Below are positions 33,582 to 42,052 of a stretch of DNA of 64,000 nt, piece after piece; position 1 is the first letter of the stretch, and the number at the start of each line of letters is the position of its first letter. Below the pieces are notes generated by a model that saw only the letters and a program-made list of their open reading frames with translations, was not told where the DNA came from and did not search any database. Where the stretch lies: assembly GCA_030424865.1 (NCBI GenBank), contig JAUHVR010000011.1, positions 62,001 to 126,000 on the forward strand, read 5' to 3'. Position numbers and translations under genes: made by a program. The stretch comes from Alphaproteobacteria bacterium. GTDB lineage: Bacteria; Pseudomonadota; Alphaproteobacteria; Rhodobacterales; Rhodobacteraceae.

Positions 33582-35261
33582 TTATTCGTCGCCCTTGAGC
33601 GCCGCGCCCAGGATGTCGCCCAGCGATGCACCCGAGTCGGACGAACCGTACTGTTCCACGGCCTCTTTCTCTTCGGCGATCTCGCGCGCCTTGATCGACA
33701 GACCCAGACGGCGGGTCTTCATGTCGATGTTGGTCACACGGACGTCAACCTTGTCACCGGTCGAGAAACGCTCGGGGCGCTGTTCGGCACGGTCACGCGA
33801 CAGATCCGAGCGGCGGATGAAGGACTTCATGCCTTCGTATTCCACCTCGATGCCGCCGTCTTCGATGGCGGTCACTTCGACGGTCACGATCGAGCCACGC
33901 TTTACGCCGCCGGTTGCTTCGGCAAACTTGTCGCCGCCCAGCGCCTTGATCGACAGGCTGATACGCTCTTTGTCGGTGTCGACTTCCGAGACAACCGCCT
34001 GAACCACGTCGCCTTTGCGGTAGTTCTGGATCGCGTCTTCGCCACGCTCGTCCCACGACAGGTCCGAAAGGTGAACCATGCCGTCGATCTCGCCGTCGAG
34101 GCCAATGAACAGACCGAATTCGGTGATGTTCTTGACTTCGCCTTCGACCTGCGTGCCCTCGGGGTGCGTCTCGGCAAAGACTTCCCAGGGGTTGCGCATG
34201 GTCTGCTTCAGGCCCAGAGACACGCGACGCTTGGCGCCGTCGATTTCCAGAACCATGACTTCGACTTCTTGCGAGGTCGACACGATCTTGCCCGGGTGGA
34301 CGTTCTTCTTGGTCCAGGACATCTCGGAGACGTGCACCAGACCTTCGACGCCCGGTTCCAGCTCAACAAACGCACCGTAGTCGGTGATGTTGGTGACGCG
34401 GCCGGTGTGGACCGATTCCAGCGGGTACTTGCCGGCAACCATATCCCACGGATCTTCCTGCAGCTGCTTCATGCCCAGGCTGATGCGGTGGGTTTCCTTG
34501 TTGATCTTGATGACCTGAACCTTGACGGTTTCGCCGATCGACAGGATCTCGGAGGGGTGGTTTACACGGCGCCATGCCATGTCGGTGACGTGCAGCAGGC
34601 CGTCAACGCCGCCCAGGTCAACAAACGCACCGTATTCGGTGATGTTCTTGACCACGCCGTCAACTGCCTGACCTTCGGCCAGGTTGCCGATGACCTCGGC
34701 ACGCTGTTCGGCGCGCGACTCTTCCAGGATGGCGCGGCGCGAGACAACGATGTTGCCACGGCGGCGGTCCATTTTCAGGATCTGGAAGGGCTGCTTCAGA
34801 CCCATCAGCGGGCCAGCGTCGCGCACGGGGCGGACGTCAACCTGCGAACCGGGCAGGAAGGCAACTGCGCCACCCAGGTCGACAGTGAAGCCGCCTTTGA
34901 CACGACCAAAGATCGCGCCTTCGACGCGCTGGTCGTCGGCATAGGCTTTTTCCAGACGATCCCAGGCTTCTTCGCGGCGGGCCATCTCGCGCGAGATGAC
35001 AGCTTCGCCACGGGCGTTTTCAGCCGCACGCAGGAAGACTTCGACTTCGTCGCCGACTTCGACTTTCGGGGCTTCACCGGGTTCTGCGAATTCTTTGAGT
35101 TCAACGCGGCCTTCCATCTTGTAGCCGACGTCGATGATGGCTTGGCCCGCTTCAATTGCGATGACTTTGCCTTTGACAACCGAACCTTCGTCCGGCGTGT
35201 CCATTTCGAAGCTTTCTTGCAGGAGGGCTTCGAATTCCTCCATCGATGCGCTTTGAGCCAT
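33582..35261 (-). CDS. rpsA: 30S ribosomal protein S1
   Basis: A 559-residue protein with six S1/OB-fold repeats, the usual length for alphaproteobacterial S1. Repeat hallmarks recur, such as 'VKNITEYGAFVDLGGVDGLL', 'VTNITDYGAFVELEPGVEGL', 'VHVSEMSWTKKNVHPG' and 'EVKNITEFGLFIGLDGEIDG'. S1 binds mRNA on the small subunit and helps initiation. It starts 'MAQSASMEEFEALLQ'. It usually follows cmk; here two genes lie between. The terminator and a displaced tail copy lie downstream. Confidence 0.98.
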   Translation of the reverse strand: MAQSASMEEFEALLQESFEMDTPDEGSVVKGKVIAIEAGQAIIDVGYKMEGRVELKEFAEPGEAPKVEVGDEVEVFLRAAENARGEAVISREMARREEAWDRLEKAYADDQRVEGAIFGRVKGGFTVDLGGAVAFLPGSQVDVRPVRDAGPLMGLKQPFQILKMDRRRGNIVVSRRAILEESRAEQRAEVIGNLAEGQAVDGVVKNITEYGAFVDLGGVDGLLHVTDMAWRRVNHPSEILSIGETVKVQVIKINKETHRISLGMKQLQEDPWDMVAGKYPLESVHTGRVTNITDYGAFVELEPGVEGLVHVSEMSWTKKNVHPGKIVSTSQEVEVMVLEIDGAKRRVSLGLKQTMRNPWEVFAETHPEGTQVEGEVKNITEFGLFIGLDGEIDGMVHLSDLSWDERGEDAIQNYRKGDVVQAVVSEVDTDKERISLSIKALGGDKFAEATGGVKRGSIVTVEVTAIEDGGIEVEYEGMKSFIRRSDLSRDRAEQRPERFSTGDKVDVRVTNIDMKTRRLGLSIKAREIAEEKEAVEQYGSSDSGASLGDILGAALKGDE

Positions 35262-35500
35262 GAGGTCTCTGGTTTCCTTTACTTAACGCTTTATCTGGCC
35301 GAGCGGTTGTCTCCGCCGGTCTTGGTTGGTGCCCGCTTACGCAGACGATTTGGTCATAAGCTGCTGCAAAACGAAAGAGGGCCGGTGGAACCGACCCTGC
35401 CTGTACCTTGCGCCCCCCAGCATTGTTTGCCGTGTTGACAGGGGCGGAGTAAGCCGGTTTCCCCAGTTTTGCAAGGTGATTCAGAGCAAGGGCAGGCACA

Positions 35501-35911
35501 ATGACCCATGAAATCAGGGAAATCACGGCCCAAGCCACCTATGATCTGCGCCACAGGGTGCTTTGGCCGGATCATCCGCCGGACTTTGTGAAGATCCCAA
35601 CTGATGGTAAGGCGACTCATTTCGGCGCTTTGGATGGCGCCCGGATCGTCGGTGTCGTCTCGCTCTATCCGGTCGGGACCGACCTGCAACTGCGCAAGCT
35701 GGCAACCGAGGCAGCCTGTCGAGGCCAGGGCATTGGGTCTGCCCTGGTCAGGCATTGCATCCAGACCGCGCGCAGTCGGCAGGTTCCGAGGATCTTCCTT
35801 AGCGGACGCCTGTCCGCGCATCCGTTCTACACCCGCCTGGGGTTTGCAGCCTACGGCGCACCTTATCTGGTCGAGGACGAACCCTGCCAGAAGATGGAGA
35901 TGCTGCTTTAG
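35501..35911 (+). CDS. GNAT family N-acetyltransferase
   Basis: A 136-residue acetyltransferase fold. 'LQLRKLATEAACRGQGIGSA' contains the acetyl-CoA loop (RGQGIG) and 'HPFYTRLGFAAYGAPYLVED' the C-terminal beta-bulge typical of GNAT enzymes related to YjdJ/ElaA. The substrate amine is unknown. Divergent from rpsA; its stop overlaps the convergent hydrolase gene by 4 bases. Confidence 0.87.
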   Translation: MTHEIREITAQATYDLRHRVLWPDHPPDFVKIPTDGKATHFGALDGARIVGVVSLYPVGTDLQLRKLATEAACRGQGIGSALVRHCIQTARSRQVPRIFLSGRLSAHPFYTRLGFAAYGAPYLVEDEPCQKMEMLL

Positions 35912-36711
35912 CGCTTGCCGTTCAGGGCATGGGCCAGAAGGTCCAGCCAATCCCCGAAAAGCGCGTTGAAAAGGTCCGGTCTTTCAAAGACCAGCGCATG
36001 GCCCGCCGTGTCCAGAACCGCCAAGGTCGATCGCGTGTAGCGATGCGCTATGTCCGCCGCGTCCCGATACCCGCTGATGGCATCCTGCCGCCCGGCGACG
36101 ATCAGGCTGGGGCCGTCGAACGGCGTCTCCATCTCGCAGTCATGAAAGCTGAAATCAAAGGCGGACATCAGGCGCTGGTTCTGCGCCGCATCGTAAAGCT
36201 TCATCGCAGGCACCGCCGATTTGCGCCGTTGCTCGGCGGCCTCGCGCGACTGGACGACCAGCAGGTTGTCAAAGCCCCATAGCTCCTCTTCGGGCAGTTC
36301 CTGCCGAAGGGCCGGGTTCGCCACCAGAACCTGATGCGGCGGAAGCGGATGCGGTGACGAGGGGTTGCCGCCGGGCACGATCAGCGCGGCACCGGCGATG
36401 CGGCCCGGCATGGTATGGATCAACCCGCGCGCCAGGTAGCTGCCGCGCGACAGGCCAACCACCGCAAAGGGTCCGGGATCAAAGCGGTCATCCACAAAGG
36501 CCCGCACCGCATCCAGCAGGTCATCCTGCGTCACGATCTGGTCTCGCGCCGGGCTTTTCCCATGTCCCGGCAGGTCGATGTAGACCCGCTGCCATCCCGA
36601 CGTCGCCTGAAACACCGGCTCGGCAAAGGCCATCGAGTGCCGATGGTCCAGCATATTGCCGTGCAGGATCAGGATCGGAAAACCACTGCCCCTGCTGACC
36701 CAATGGATCAC
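35908..36711 (-). CDS. alpha/beta-hydrolase
   Basis: A 267-residue alpha/beta-hydrolase fold protein. '[20 protein letters not shown]' supplies the oxyanion-hole HG, '[17 protein letters not shown]' the nucleophile elbow (GLSRG), '[17 protein letters not shown]' the acid and '[16 protein letters not shown]' the catalytic His. The triad is complete. Its start overlaps the cmk stop by 4 bases, so it is the tail gene of aroA-cmk. Esterase, lipase or lactonase activity cannot be separated. Confidence 0.85.
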   Translation of the reverse strand: MIHWVSRGSGFPILILHGNMLDHRHSMAFAEPVFQATSGWQRVYIDLPGHGKSPARDQIVTQDDLLDAVRAFVDDRFDPGPFAVVGLSRGSYLARGLIHTMPGRIAGAALIVPGGNPSSPHPLPPHQVLVANPALRQELPEEELWGFDNLLVVQSREAAEQRRKSAVPAMKLYDAAQNQRLMSAFDFSFHDCEMETPFDGPSLIVAGRQDAISGYRDAADIAHRYTRSTLAVLDTAGHALVFERPDLFNALFGDWLDLLAHALNGKR

Positions 36712-37340
36712 GCGACATCCCTCGCCCGCGCTTCGACGACCTCGATGGCCCGGGCGACGGCGGCGTCAATCGACAGCGTCGAGGTGTCCAGCAAAACCGC
36801 GCCCTCGGCCGGTTTCAAGGGGGCGACGACCCGCTCGCTGTCGCGGGCATCGCGTTCGCGGACATCCGCCAGAACGCCCTCAAGCGTCACGTCATGCCCT
36901 CCCGCCAGCAACTCGCGGAACCGTCGTTCCGCGCGCACCTCGGCGCTGGCGGTGACAAAGAGCTTCACCTCGGCCTCGGGGCAGATGACCGTCCCGATGT
37001 CGCGCCCGTCCAGAACCGCACCACCCGCGCGGCGGGCAAAGGCGCGCTGGAAATCGACCAAGGCCGAGCGCACTTCGGAAATCGCTGCCACGCGCGAGGC
37101 TGACTGCGCCACCTCTGGCGTGCGCAGCCCATCTGCCTGCAGGTCATCCACCGTCAGGCTTTGCGCCGCGTCGACCGGGTCAACCCCGGCCAGCATGCGC
37201 CGCCCAACGGCACGGTACAGCAACCCCGTATCCAGATGCGCCACGTCGAAATGGCGGGCCAATTCTTTGGAAATCGTGCCTTTGCCCGAGGCCGCGGGGC
37301 CGTCAACGGCAATGGTGAACGGGGACTGGGCCAGGCTCAT
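36708..37340 (-). CDS. cmk: cytidylate kinase
   Basis: A 210-residue NMP kinase phosphorylating CMP and dCMP. '[20 protein letters not shown]' carries the P-loop, '[16 protein letters not shown]' the CMP-binding region, '[20 protein letters not shown]' and '[20 protein letters not shown]' the later contacts. ATG 37340 overlaps the upstream gene by 4 bases; the much longer open frame upstream is in another gene. aroA-X-cmk order is common in this family of bacteria. Confidence 0.96.
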   Translation of the reverse strand: MSLAQSPFTIAVDGPAASGKGTISKELARHFDVAHLDTGLLYRAVGRRMLAGVDPVDAAQSLTVDDLQADGLRTPEVAQSASRVAAISEVRSALVDFQRAFARRAGGAVLDGRDIGTVICPEAEVKLFVTASAEVRAERRFRELLAGGHDVTLEGVLADVRERDARDSERVVAPLKPAEGAVLLDTSTLSIDAAVARAIEVVEARARDVA

Positions 37341-37858
37341 TCGGTCGCCTCTTCTGGGGATGGTCGTCGCCCCCGCGCCCAGGTCGCCACAAGGGCGACG
37401 AGGCTGGCAAAGAGCAGCAGGAACTTGGTGACAGTGAACTCCGAGGCAAGCACGGCGGTCGAGACATCCATCGGGCCAGGTGCCGCGACCAGTTCCTGGA
37501 TCAACACGTTTTCGCACAGGTCCATGACCGCAAAGCCAACCGGCGGGATCAAGAGCACCATCCGCGACCAGGCGTGCTGACGGGTGCTGAGCCGCCAGGA
37601 CAAGGCACAGAGGAAGACCCCAAAGACCAGTGGAAAGGCTGTATCCAGCAGACGCACCGGCCCCGTCAGCGCGTCTCGCGCCTCGGGTGTCAGCGCCGCC
37701 ATGAAACGCGCGAGCGTTTCGGGCGTGTATCCCAGAATTTGCAGGTCCGGTGGCAGCTGACCATTCGCGCCAGGCATGACATTGTTCAGCAGGACCCATA
37801 TCAGCCCTGCGTAAAGGCCCAGCGAAAAAGCTCCCGAAATCCAGACCAGCGCCTTCAT
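37337..37858 (-). CDS. small integral membrane protein between aroA and cmk
   Basis: A 173-residue protein with about four hydrophobic helices: residues 3-27, 70-90, 100-120 and 143-163. A periplasmic or cytosolic loop ('[20 protein letters not shown]') lies between the first two. No enzymatic motif was recognised. Its start overlaps the aroA stop and its stop overlaps cmk, so it is an operon member. Unknown function. Confidence 0.8.
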   Translation of the reverse strand: MKALVWISGAFSLGLYAGLIWVLLNNVMPGANGQLPPDLQILGYTPETLARFMAALTPEARDALTGPVRLLDTAFPLVFGVFLCALSWRLSTRQHAWSRMVLLIPPVGFAVMDLCENVLIQELVAAPGPMDVSTAVLASEFTVTKFLLLFASLVALVATWARGRRPSPEEATE

Positions 37859-39207
37859 GCCGCCTCCTGCTGTATCGAGGCCCCAAGCGCCTCCATCAGA
37901 TTCTGAAACATCGGGAACGACGTGGCAACCGGCCCACCGTCATCGATGCGCATCGGCTGGATGGTGGCCTGCCCCATGACAAGAAAGGCCATGGCAATGC
38001 GGTGATCCAGTTGGCTTTGCGCCGTGACCCCGCCCTGCACGTTGCCATGGCCGCGCCCATGCACGGTCCACCAGTCCTCGCCCTCGTCGACCGAGAGGCC
38101 CGCCGCACGCAACCCGGCGGTCATCGCCGCGATCCGGTCACTTTCCTTGACGCGCAGTTCGCCCACTCCGGGCATATGCGTGGGGCCCTCGGCAAAGGCC
38201 GCGACAACGGACAGCACCGGGTATTCGTCGATCATGCTGGCCGCACGCTCGGGCGGCACCTCTATCCCGCGCAGGTCAGGCGAAAACCGCGCCAGCAAAT
38301 CGGCGACCGGCTCGCCCCCCTCGTCCCGCGGGTTCTCATAGCTCAGATCCGCCCCCATCTCGCGCAGCGTGGTGAACAGCCCGGCCCGCGTCGGATTGAG
38401 CCCGATGCCCGGCACCAGAACGTCCGAGCCTTCGGTGATCAGCGCCGCGCAGACCGGAAAGGCCGCACTGGACGGATCGCGCGGCACGTCAATGGCCTGT
38501 GGCGTCAGTTCCGGTTGGCCACGCAAGGTGATCACACGCCCGTCCGGGGTGTCTTCGGTGGTGATGTCTGCACCAAAACGCGCCAGCATCCGCTCGGTGT
38601 GGTCGCGCGTGGGCACGTCTTCAATAACGACTGTTTCACCGGGGGCATTCAGCCCCGCCAAAAGTACTGCCGATTTGACCTGCGCCGAGGCGACAGGCGT
38701 CGCATAGCGCACCGGCACCGGGAAGGTCGCCCCCTGCAGAGTCAGAGGCAACCGGCCGCCAGAGCGCCCGAAAGCGCGCGCGCCAAACGCCATGAGCGGA
38801 TCGGTCACCCGCGCCATGGGGCGCCTGTTCAGGCTGGCATCGCCCGTGAACGTCGCCACGATCGGCGAGGTTGCCATCGCCCCCATGATCAACCGCACAC
38901 CCGTGCCCGAGTTGCCGCAGTCAATCACCTGGTCCGGCTCGGAAAACCCTCCGACACCCACGCCATGAACACTCCAGTCACCTGTGCCATGATCGATCAC
39001 CTCGGCCCCGAAACTCTGCATCGCGCGGGCGGTGTCCAGCACATCCTGCCCTTCCAGCAATCCACTGATCCGCGTCTCACCCACGGCCATGGCCCCAAGG
39101 ATCAACGCCCGATGCGAGATCGACTTGTCCCCCGGAACCTGCGCAACACCCGTCAAGGGGCCACTCTTTTCCGAGATCATGGGAACAGGGGCGCCTTGTG
39201 ACGACAC
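37855..39207 (-). CDS. aroA: 3-phosphoshikimate 1-carboxyvinyltransferase (EPSP synthase)
   Basis: A 450-residue EPSP synthase transferring enolpyruvate from PEP to shikimate-3-phosphate. '[20 protein letters not shown]', '[19 protein letters not shown]', '[15 protein letters not shown]' and '[19 protein letters not shown]' are family signatures. I choose GTG 39207 ('[16 protein letters not shown]'), with AGGA 7 bases upstream; ATG 39243 is further upstream with no ribosome site, and ATG 39180 is an inner alternative. Confidence 0.96.
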   Translation of the reverse strand: MSSQGAPVPMISEKSGPLTGVAQVPGDKSISHRALILGAMAVGETRISGLLEGQDVLDTARAMQSFGAEVIDHGTGDWSVHGVGVGGFSEPDQVIDCGNSGTGVRLIMGAMATSPIVATFTGDASLNRRPMARVTDPLMAFGARAFGRSGGRLPLTLQGATFPVPVRYATPVASAQVKSAVLLAGLNAPGETVVIEDVPTRDHTERMLARFGADITTEDTPDGRVITLRGQPELTPQAIDVPRDPSSAAFPVCAALITEGSDVLVPGIGLNPTRAGLFTTLREMGADLSYENPRDEGGEPVADLLARFSPDLRGIEVPPERAASMIDEYPVLSVVAAFAEGPTHMPGVGELRVKESDRIAAMTAGLRAAGLSVDEGEDWWTVHGRGHGNVQGGVTAQSQLDHRIAMAFLVMGQATIQPMRIDDGGPVATSFPMFQNLMEALGASIQQEAA

Positions 39208-39261
39208 GTCGGGATCCTTCCAATAACCCCCAAGTGATACCAAGCCCCCCGGGCCGGGTCC

Positions 39262-39300
39262 ATCACCCGCCCTTTCATCTTTCCAGAAATACTCAAAAAG
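39262..39300. repeat. dispersed intergenic repeat, copy A
   Basis: On the minus strand it reads GAGTATTTCTGGAAAGATGA and continues AAGGGCGGG. The same core (TATTTCTGG-AAGA-GAA then G-rich) appears on the plus strand at 45012-45037. Such short elements with adjacent C/G runs are common between genes in Rhodobacteraceae. Lies between trmB and aroA. Confidence 0.55.
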
Positions 39301-39309
39301 ACGATGGGC

Positions 39310-40026
39310 TTACCGCCGGCGGAACGTCATGTAATGGGGCACCCGCCCTTCGCGCAGGGCCTTTTGTTCATACCGCGTCGACAGCCAGTCCTCCCAGGGA
39401 TCGCGCCAGTCCGCGGGTCCCTCGGCCAGCCAGTCAAACCCGGCCCGGGGCACCTCGATCATGGTCTGCCACACATAGTCCGGAATGTCGGTCGCCACGC
39501 GAAACTCGGCACCTGACGCCATGACCCGATGCAGCGGGTCCAGATGTTCCGGCGTCACGAACCGCCGCCGGTGGTGGCGCTTCTTGGGCCAGGGGTCGGG
39601 GTAATTCAGAAAGGCCTTTTCGACGCTGCCCTCAGGCAGCACGTCAAAAAGATCGCGCACATCGCCGGGATGCACCCGCAGGTTGGTCACCCCCGCTTCG
39701 CGGATATGACCCAGCAGCATCGCGACCCCGTTGATGTAAGGTTCGCAGCCGATCAGTCCCACCCCGGGGTTCGACGCTGCCTGGTGCACAAGATGCTCGC
39801 CGCCGCCAAAGCCGATCTCGAGCCACAGCGGCTTGCCCTCAAAGAGCGCCGCCACGTCCAGCGGCACCCGATCCGGATTCACGTCCCAGCCCACGGGCCC
39901 GGGCGAAAGCCCGGCCAGGTCCTCGTCCAGATAGACCTCTTGCGATTTCCGCAGCCCCTTGCCCTTGAAGCGACCGTAAAAGTTGCGCCAGGGCGCGCCC
40001 GAGGGATGTGTGTCATGTTCCGTCAT
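39310..40026 (-). CDS. trmB: tRNA (guanine(46)-N7)-methyltransferase
   Basis: A 238-residue SAM-dependent enzyme that methylates G46 in the tRNA variable loop. 'LWLEIGFGGGEHLVHQAA' is the SAM motif, 'IGCEPYINGVAMLL' follows, and 'LNYPDPWPKKRHHRRRFVTP' is the TrmB signature. Starts at ATG 40026 ('MTEHDTHPSG'); the ORF upstream has no ribosome site. It follows the secreted ClpP-like gene on the same strand. Confidence 0.95.
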   Translation of the reverse strand: MTEHDTHPSGAPWRNFYGRFKGKGLRKSQEVYLDEDLAGLSPGPVGWDVNPDRVPLDVAALFEGKPLWLEIGFGGGEHLVHQAASNPGVGLIGCEPYINGVAMLLGHIREAGVTNLRVHPGDVRDLFDVLPEGSVEKAFLNYPDPWPKKRHHRRRFVTPEHLDPLHRVMASGAEFRVATDIPDYVWQTMIEVPRAGFDWLAEGPADWRDPWEDWLSTRYEQKALREGRVPHYMTFRRR

Positions 40027-40067
40027 GGGCACGGGGCTTACCCGCTCTGCCCCACTGGCGCAACGCC

Positions 40068-40700
40068 TCAGCGATGCCCTTCGCGCAGTACACCGGCCTC
40101 TTGCAGGATGCGCCGGCTGGGGAACCACATGCTGGACCGCATTTGCTTGGTCTGGATCGCAAACTCGGCATCCACCCCGCGCGAGATCATGTAGGTCAAT
40201 TCCTTGAAGACCTCGGACTGGGTGTCCTGAAAGATCCACGAGGCGAAATCAAAGGGGGTTTCCCAGTTCTCGTCCTCGCGCCACTTCTCATAGTATTTCT
40301 GGATACCCTCGGCCGACCAACTGGTCTGGTGGAAGCCGATCTTGGACCCCCGCGCCATCTTGCGCGCGTTCCCGGCCAGGAACACCGGCACACAGGAACT
40401 GCTGCATTCACCTACGACCACTGTATCCAGCTCGAAATCCGTCACGATCCGCGCAATCTCGTTACCGGCCCAGACCTGACCGCCCACGCTGTTCAACTGC
40501 AAGGTGGTGATGTCGCCATAGACCTCGAGCACCGACAGGAAATCATCGACATCGTCGCCTTCGATCTCGCGCTGCGCCTCGTTTGCCGCGCGGTCCGTGT
40601 CATAGATAAGTGTCGCACCCTCGAGCACAAATTTCTCAGGCAAATCTGCCAGGGCCAAACCCGGCACAGCGCAAAGCGCCGCAATCAGCAGTCGAAGCAT
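40068..40700 (-). CDS. secreted ClpP/SDH-fold protein (COG3904-like)
   Basis: A 210-residue protein, signal peptide of about 18 residues ('MLRLLIAALCAVPGLALA'), so periplasmic. 'ITTLQLNSVGGQVWAGNEIA' and 'VVVGECSSSCVPVFLAGNAR' resemble ClpP/crotonase-fold serine peptidases, with a candidate nucleophile Ser flanked by two Cys, and 'KIGFHQTSW' giving a possible His. These proteins are conserved in Rhodobacteraceae; no substrate is known. ATG 40700 is preferred because it begins the signal peptide. Confidence 0.78.
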   Translation of the reverse strand: MLRLLIAALCAVPGLALADLPEKFVLEGATLIYDTDRAANEAQREIEGDDVDDFLSVLEVYGDITTLQLNSVGGQVWAGNEIARIVTDFELDTVVVGECSSSCVPVFLAGNARKMARGSKIGFHQTSWSAEGIQKYYEKWREDENWETPFDFASWIFQDTQSEVFKELTYMISRGVDAEFAIQTKQMRSSMWFPSRRILQEAGVLREGHR

Positions 40701-40783
40701 TCCAGTCTTCCGTCCAAGGCAAGCGGTGCCGCACGTTAGGCGCACGACACCTTTGCAATCAAGCTTGGATTCAGAGCGCCGGG

Positions 40784-41962
40784 TTAAACCGCTGCTTTCA
40801 GCGCATCGACCAGATCGGCCTTTTCCCAGCTGAACCCACCGTCTGCCTCGGGGTCGCGACCAAAGTGACCGTAGGCCGCAGTGCGCTGATAGATCGGCTT
40901 GTTCAAGTCCAGATGGGTGCGGATGCCGCGCGGGGTCAGGTCCATAACCTGCGGGATTGCAGCCTCGATGGCGGCGGCGTCCACATCCCCGGTGCCATGC
41001 GTGTCAACGTAGATCGACAGCGGACGTGCCACGCCAATGGCATAGCTCAGCTGCACGGTGCAGCGATCGGCCATGCCCGCCGCAACCACGTTCTTGGCCA
41101 GGTAGCGCGCGGCATAAGCGGCCGAGCGGTCGACCTTGGTCGGATCCTTGCCCGAAAAGGCGCCGCCGCCGTGGGGTGCCGCACCACCATAGGTATCTAC
41201 GATGATCTTGCGGCCCGTCAGGCCCGCATCGCCATCCGGTCCACCGATGACAAACTTGCCCGTGGGGTTCACGTGCCAGGCAGTGTCGGCCGTCACCCAG
41301 CCTTCGGGCAGGGTGTCACGGATGTAAGGCTCGACCACGGCGCGCACGTCGGCGCTGCTCATGCTCTCGTCCAGATGCTGGGTCGACAGCACAATCGAGC
41401 TGACGCCGACCGGCTTGCCATCGCGATACACGACCGAAAGCTGAGACTTGGCGTCCGGCCCCAGCACCGGCTCGGTGCCATCTTTGCGGACCTCGGCCAG
41501 GCGGCGCAGGATCGCGTGGCTGTACTGGATTGGCGCAGGCATCAGCGCCGGGGTCTCGTTGGTGGCATAGCCGAACATGATGCCCTGGTCGCCCGCACCT
41601 TCGTCACCCTGCTCGCCGGTGACGCCCTGAGCGATATGCGCGGATTGTTCGTGCAGCAGGTTTGTCACCTCGCAGGTGGCGTGGTGGAACTTGTCCTGCT
41701 CATAGCCGATGTCCTTGATGCAGGCGCGCGCGATCTCGTCGATACGGCCCATGTATTCGGTCAGCTTGGCCTGATCGGTCAACCCGACCTCGCCACCGAT
41801 CACCACGCGGTTGGTGGTGGCAAATGTCTCGCACGCCACACGGGCCAGCGGATCCTCTGCCAGAAAGGCATCCAGAACGGCGTCGGAGATGCGGTCACAG
41901 ACTTTGTCGGGGTGGCCCTCAGAGACGGATTCCGAGGTAAACGTGTAGTTCTGACGAGACAT
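40784..41962 (-). CDS. metK: S-adenosylmethionine synthetase
   Basis: A 392-residue MetK making SAM from ATP and methionine. '[20 protein letters not shown]', '[20 protein letters not shown]' (part) and '[20 protein letters not shown]' are invariant family blocks. ATG 41962 is chosen because GGAG lies 6 bases upstream; the upstream ATG at 41974 would place the ribosome site within the gene. That ribosome site is part of a SAM/SAH-type riboswitch, so translation is likely under feedback by SAM. Confidence 0.97.
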   Translation of the reverse strand: MSRQNYTFTSESVSEGHPDKVCDRISDAVLDAFLAEDPLARVACETFATTNRVVIGGEVGLTDQAKLTEYMGRIDEIARACIKDIGYEQDKFHHATCEVTNLLHEQSAHIAQGVTGEQGDEGAGDQGIMFGYATNETPALMPAPIQYSHAILRRLAEVRKDGTEPVLGPDAKSQLSVVYRDGKPVGVSSIVLSTQHLDESMSSADVRAVVEPYIRDTLPEGWVTADTAWHVNPTGKFVIGGPDGDAGLTGRKIIVDTYGGAAPHGGGAFSGKDPTKVDRSAAYAARYLAKNVVAAGMADRCTVQLSYAIGVARPLSIYVDTHGTGDVDAAAIEAAIPQVMDLTPRGIRTHLDLNKPIYQRTAAYGHFGRDPEADGGFSWEKADLVDALKAAV

Positions 41963-41966
41963 GAAG

Positions 41967-42011
41967 TGCTCCATTAAGGTCTGCCGCCACGCCAGGAAGC
42001 CGTTGTGACGG
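41967..42011 (-). ncRNA. SAM/SAH riboswitch in the metK leader
   Basis: The minus-strand leader reads GTCACAACGGCTTCCTGGCG, then TGGC, a short variable stretch and TTAATGGAGCA. This matches the SAM/SAH riboswitch class described from Rhodobacterales metK leaders, including the conserved CAACGGCUUCCUGGCG core. The final GGAGCA contains the metK ribosome binding site, which pairs back into the core as a pseudoknot when SAM or SAH binds, closing translation. Established for the class; recognised here by sequence only. Confidence 0.88.
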
Positions 42012-42020
42012 GGAATTTGA

Positions 42021-42044
42021 TCACTTCGGCCTATGCTGAAGTGA
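42021..42044. repeat. hairpin between lnt and the metK riboswitch
   Basis: TCACTTCGGC (42021-42030) pairs with GCTGAAGTGA (42035-42044) with one G-U, around loop CTAT. It lies directly downstream of the lnt stop and upstream of the metK leader on the minus strand. Without a T-run it is a weak terminator or 3' end stabiliser of the lnt message. Confidence 0.5.
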
Positions 42045-42052
42045 CCTTCGGG

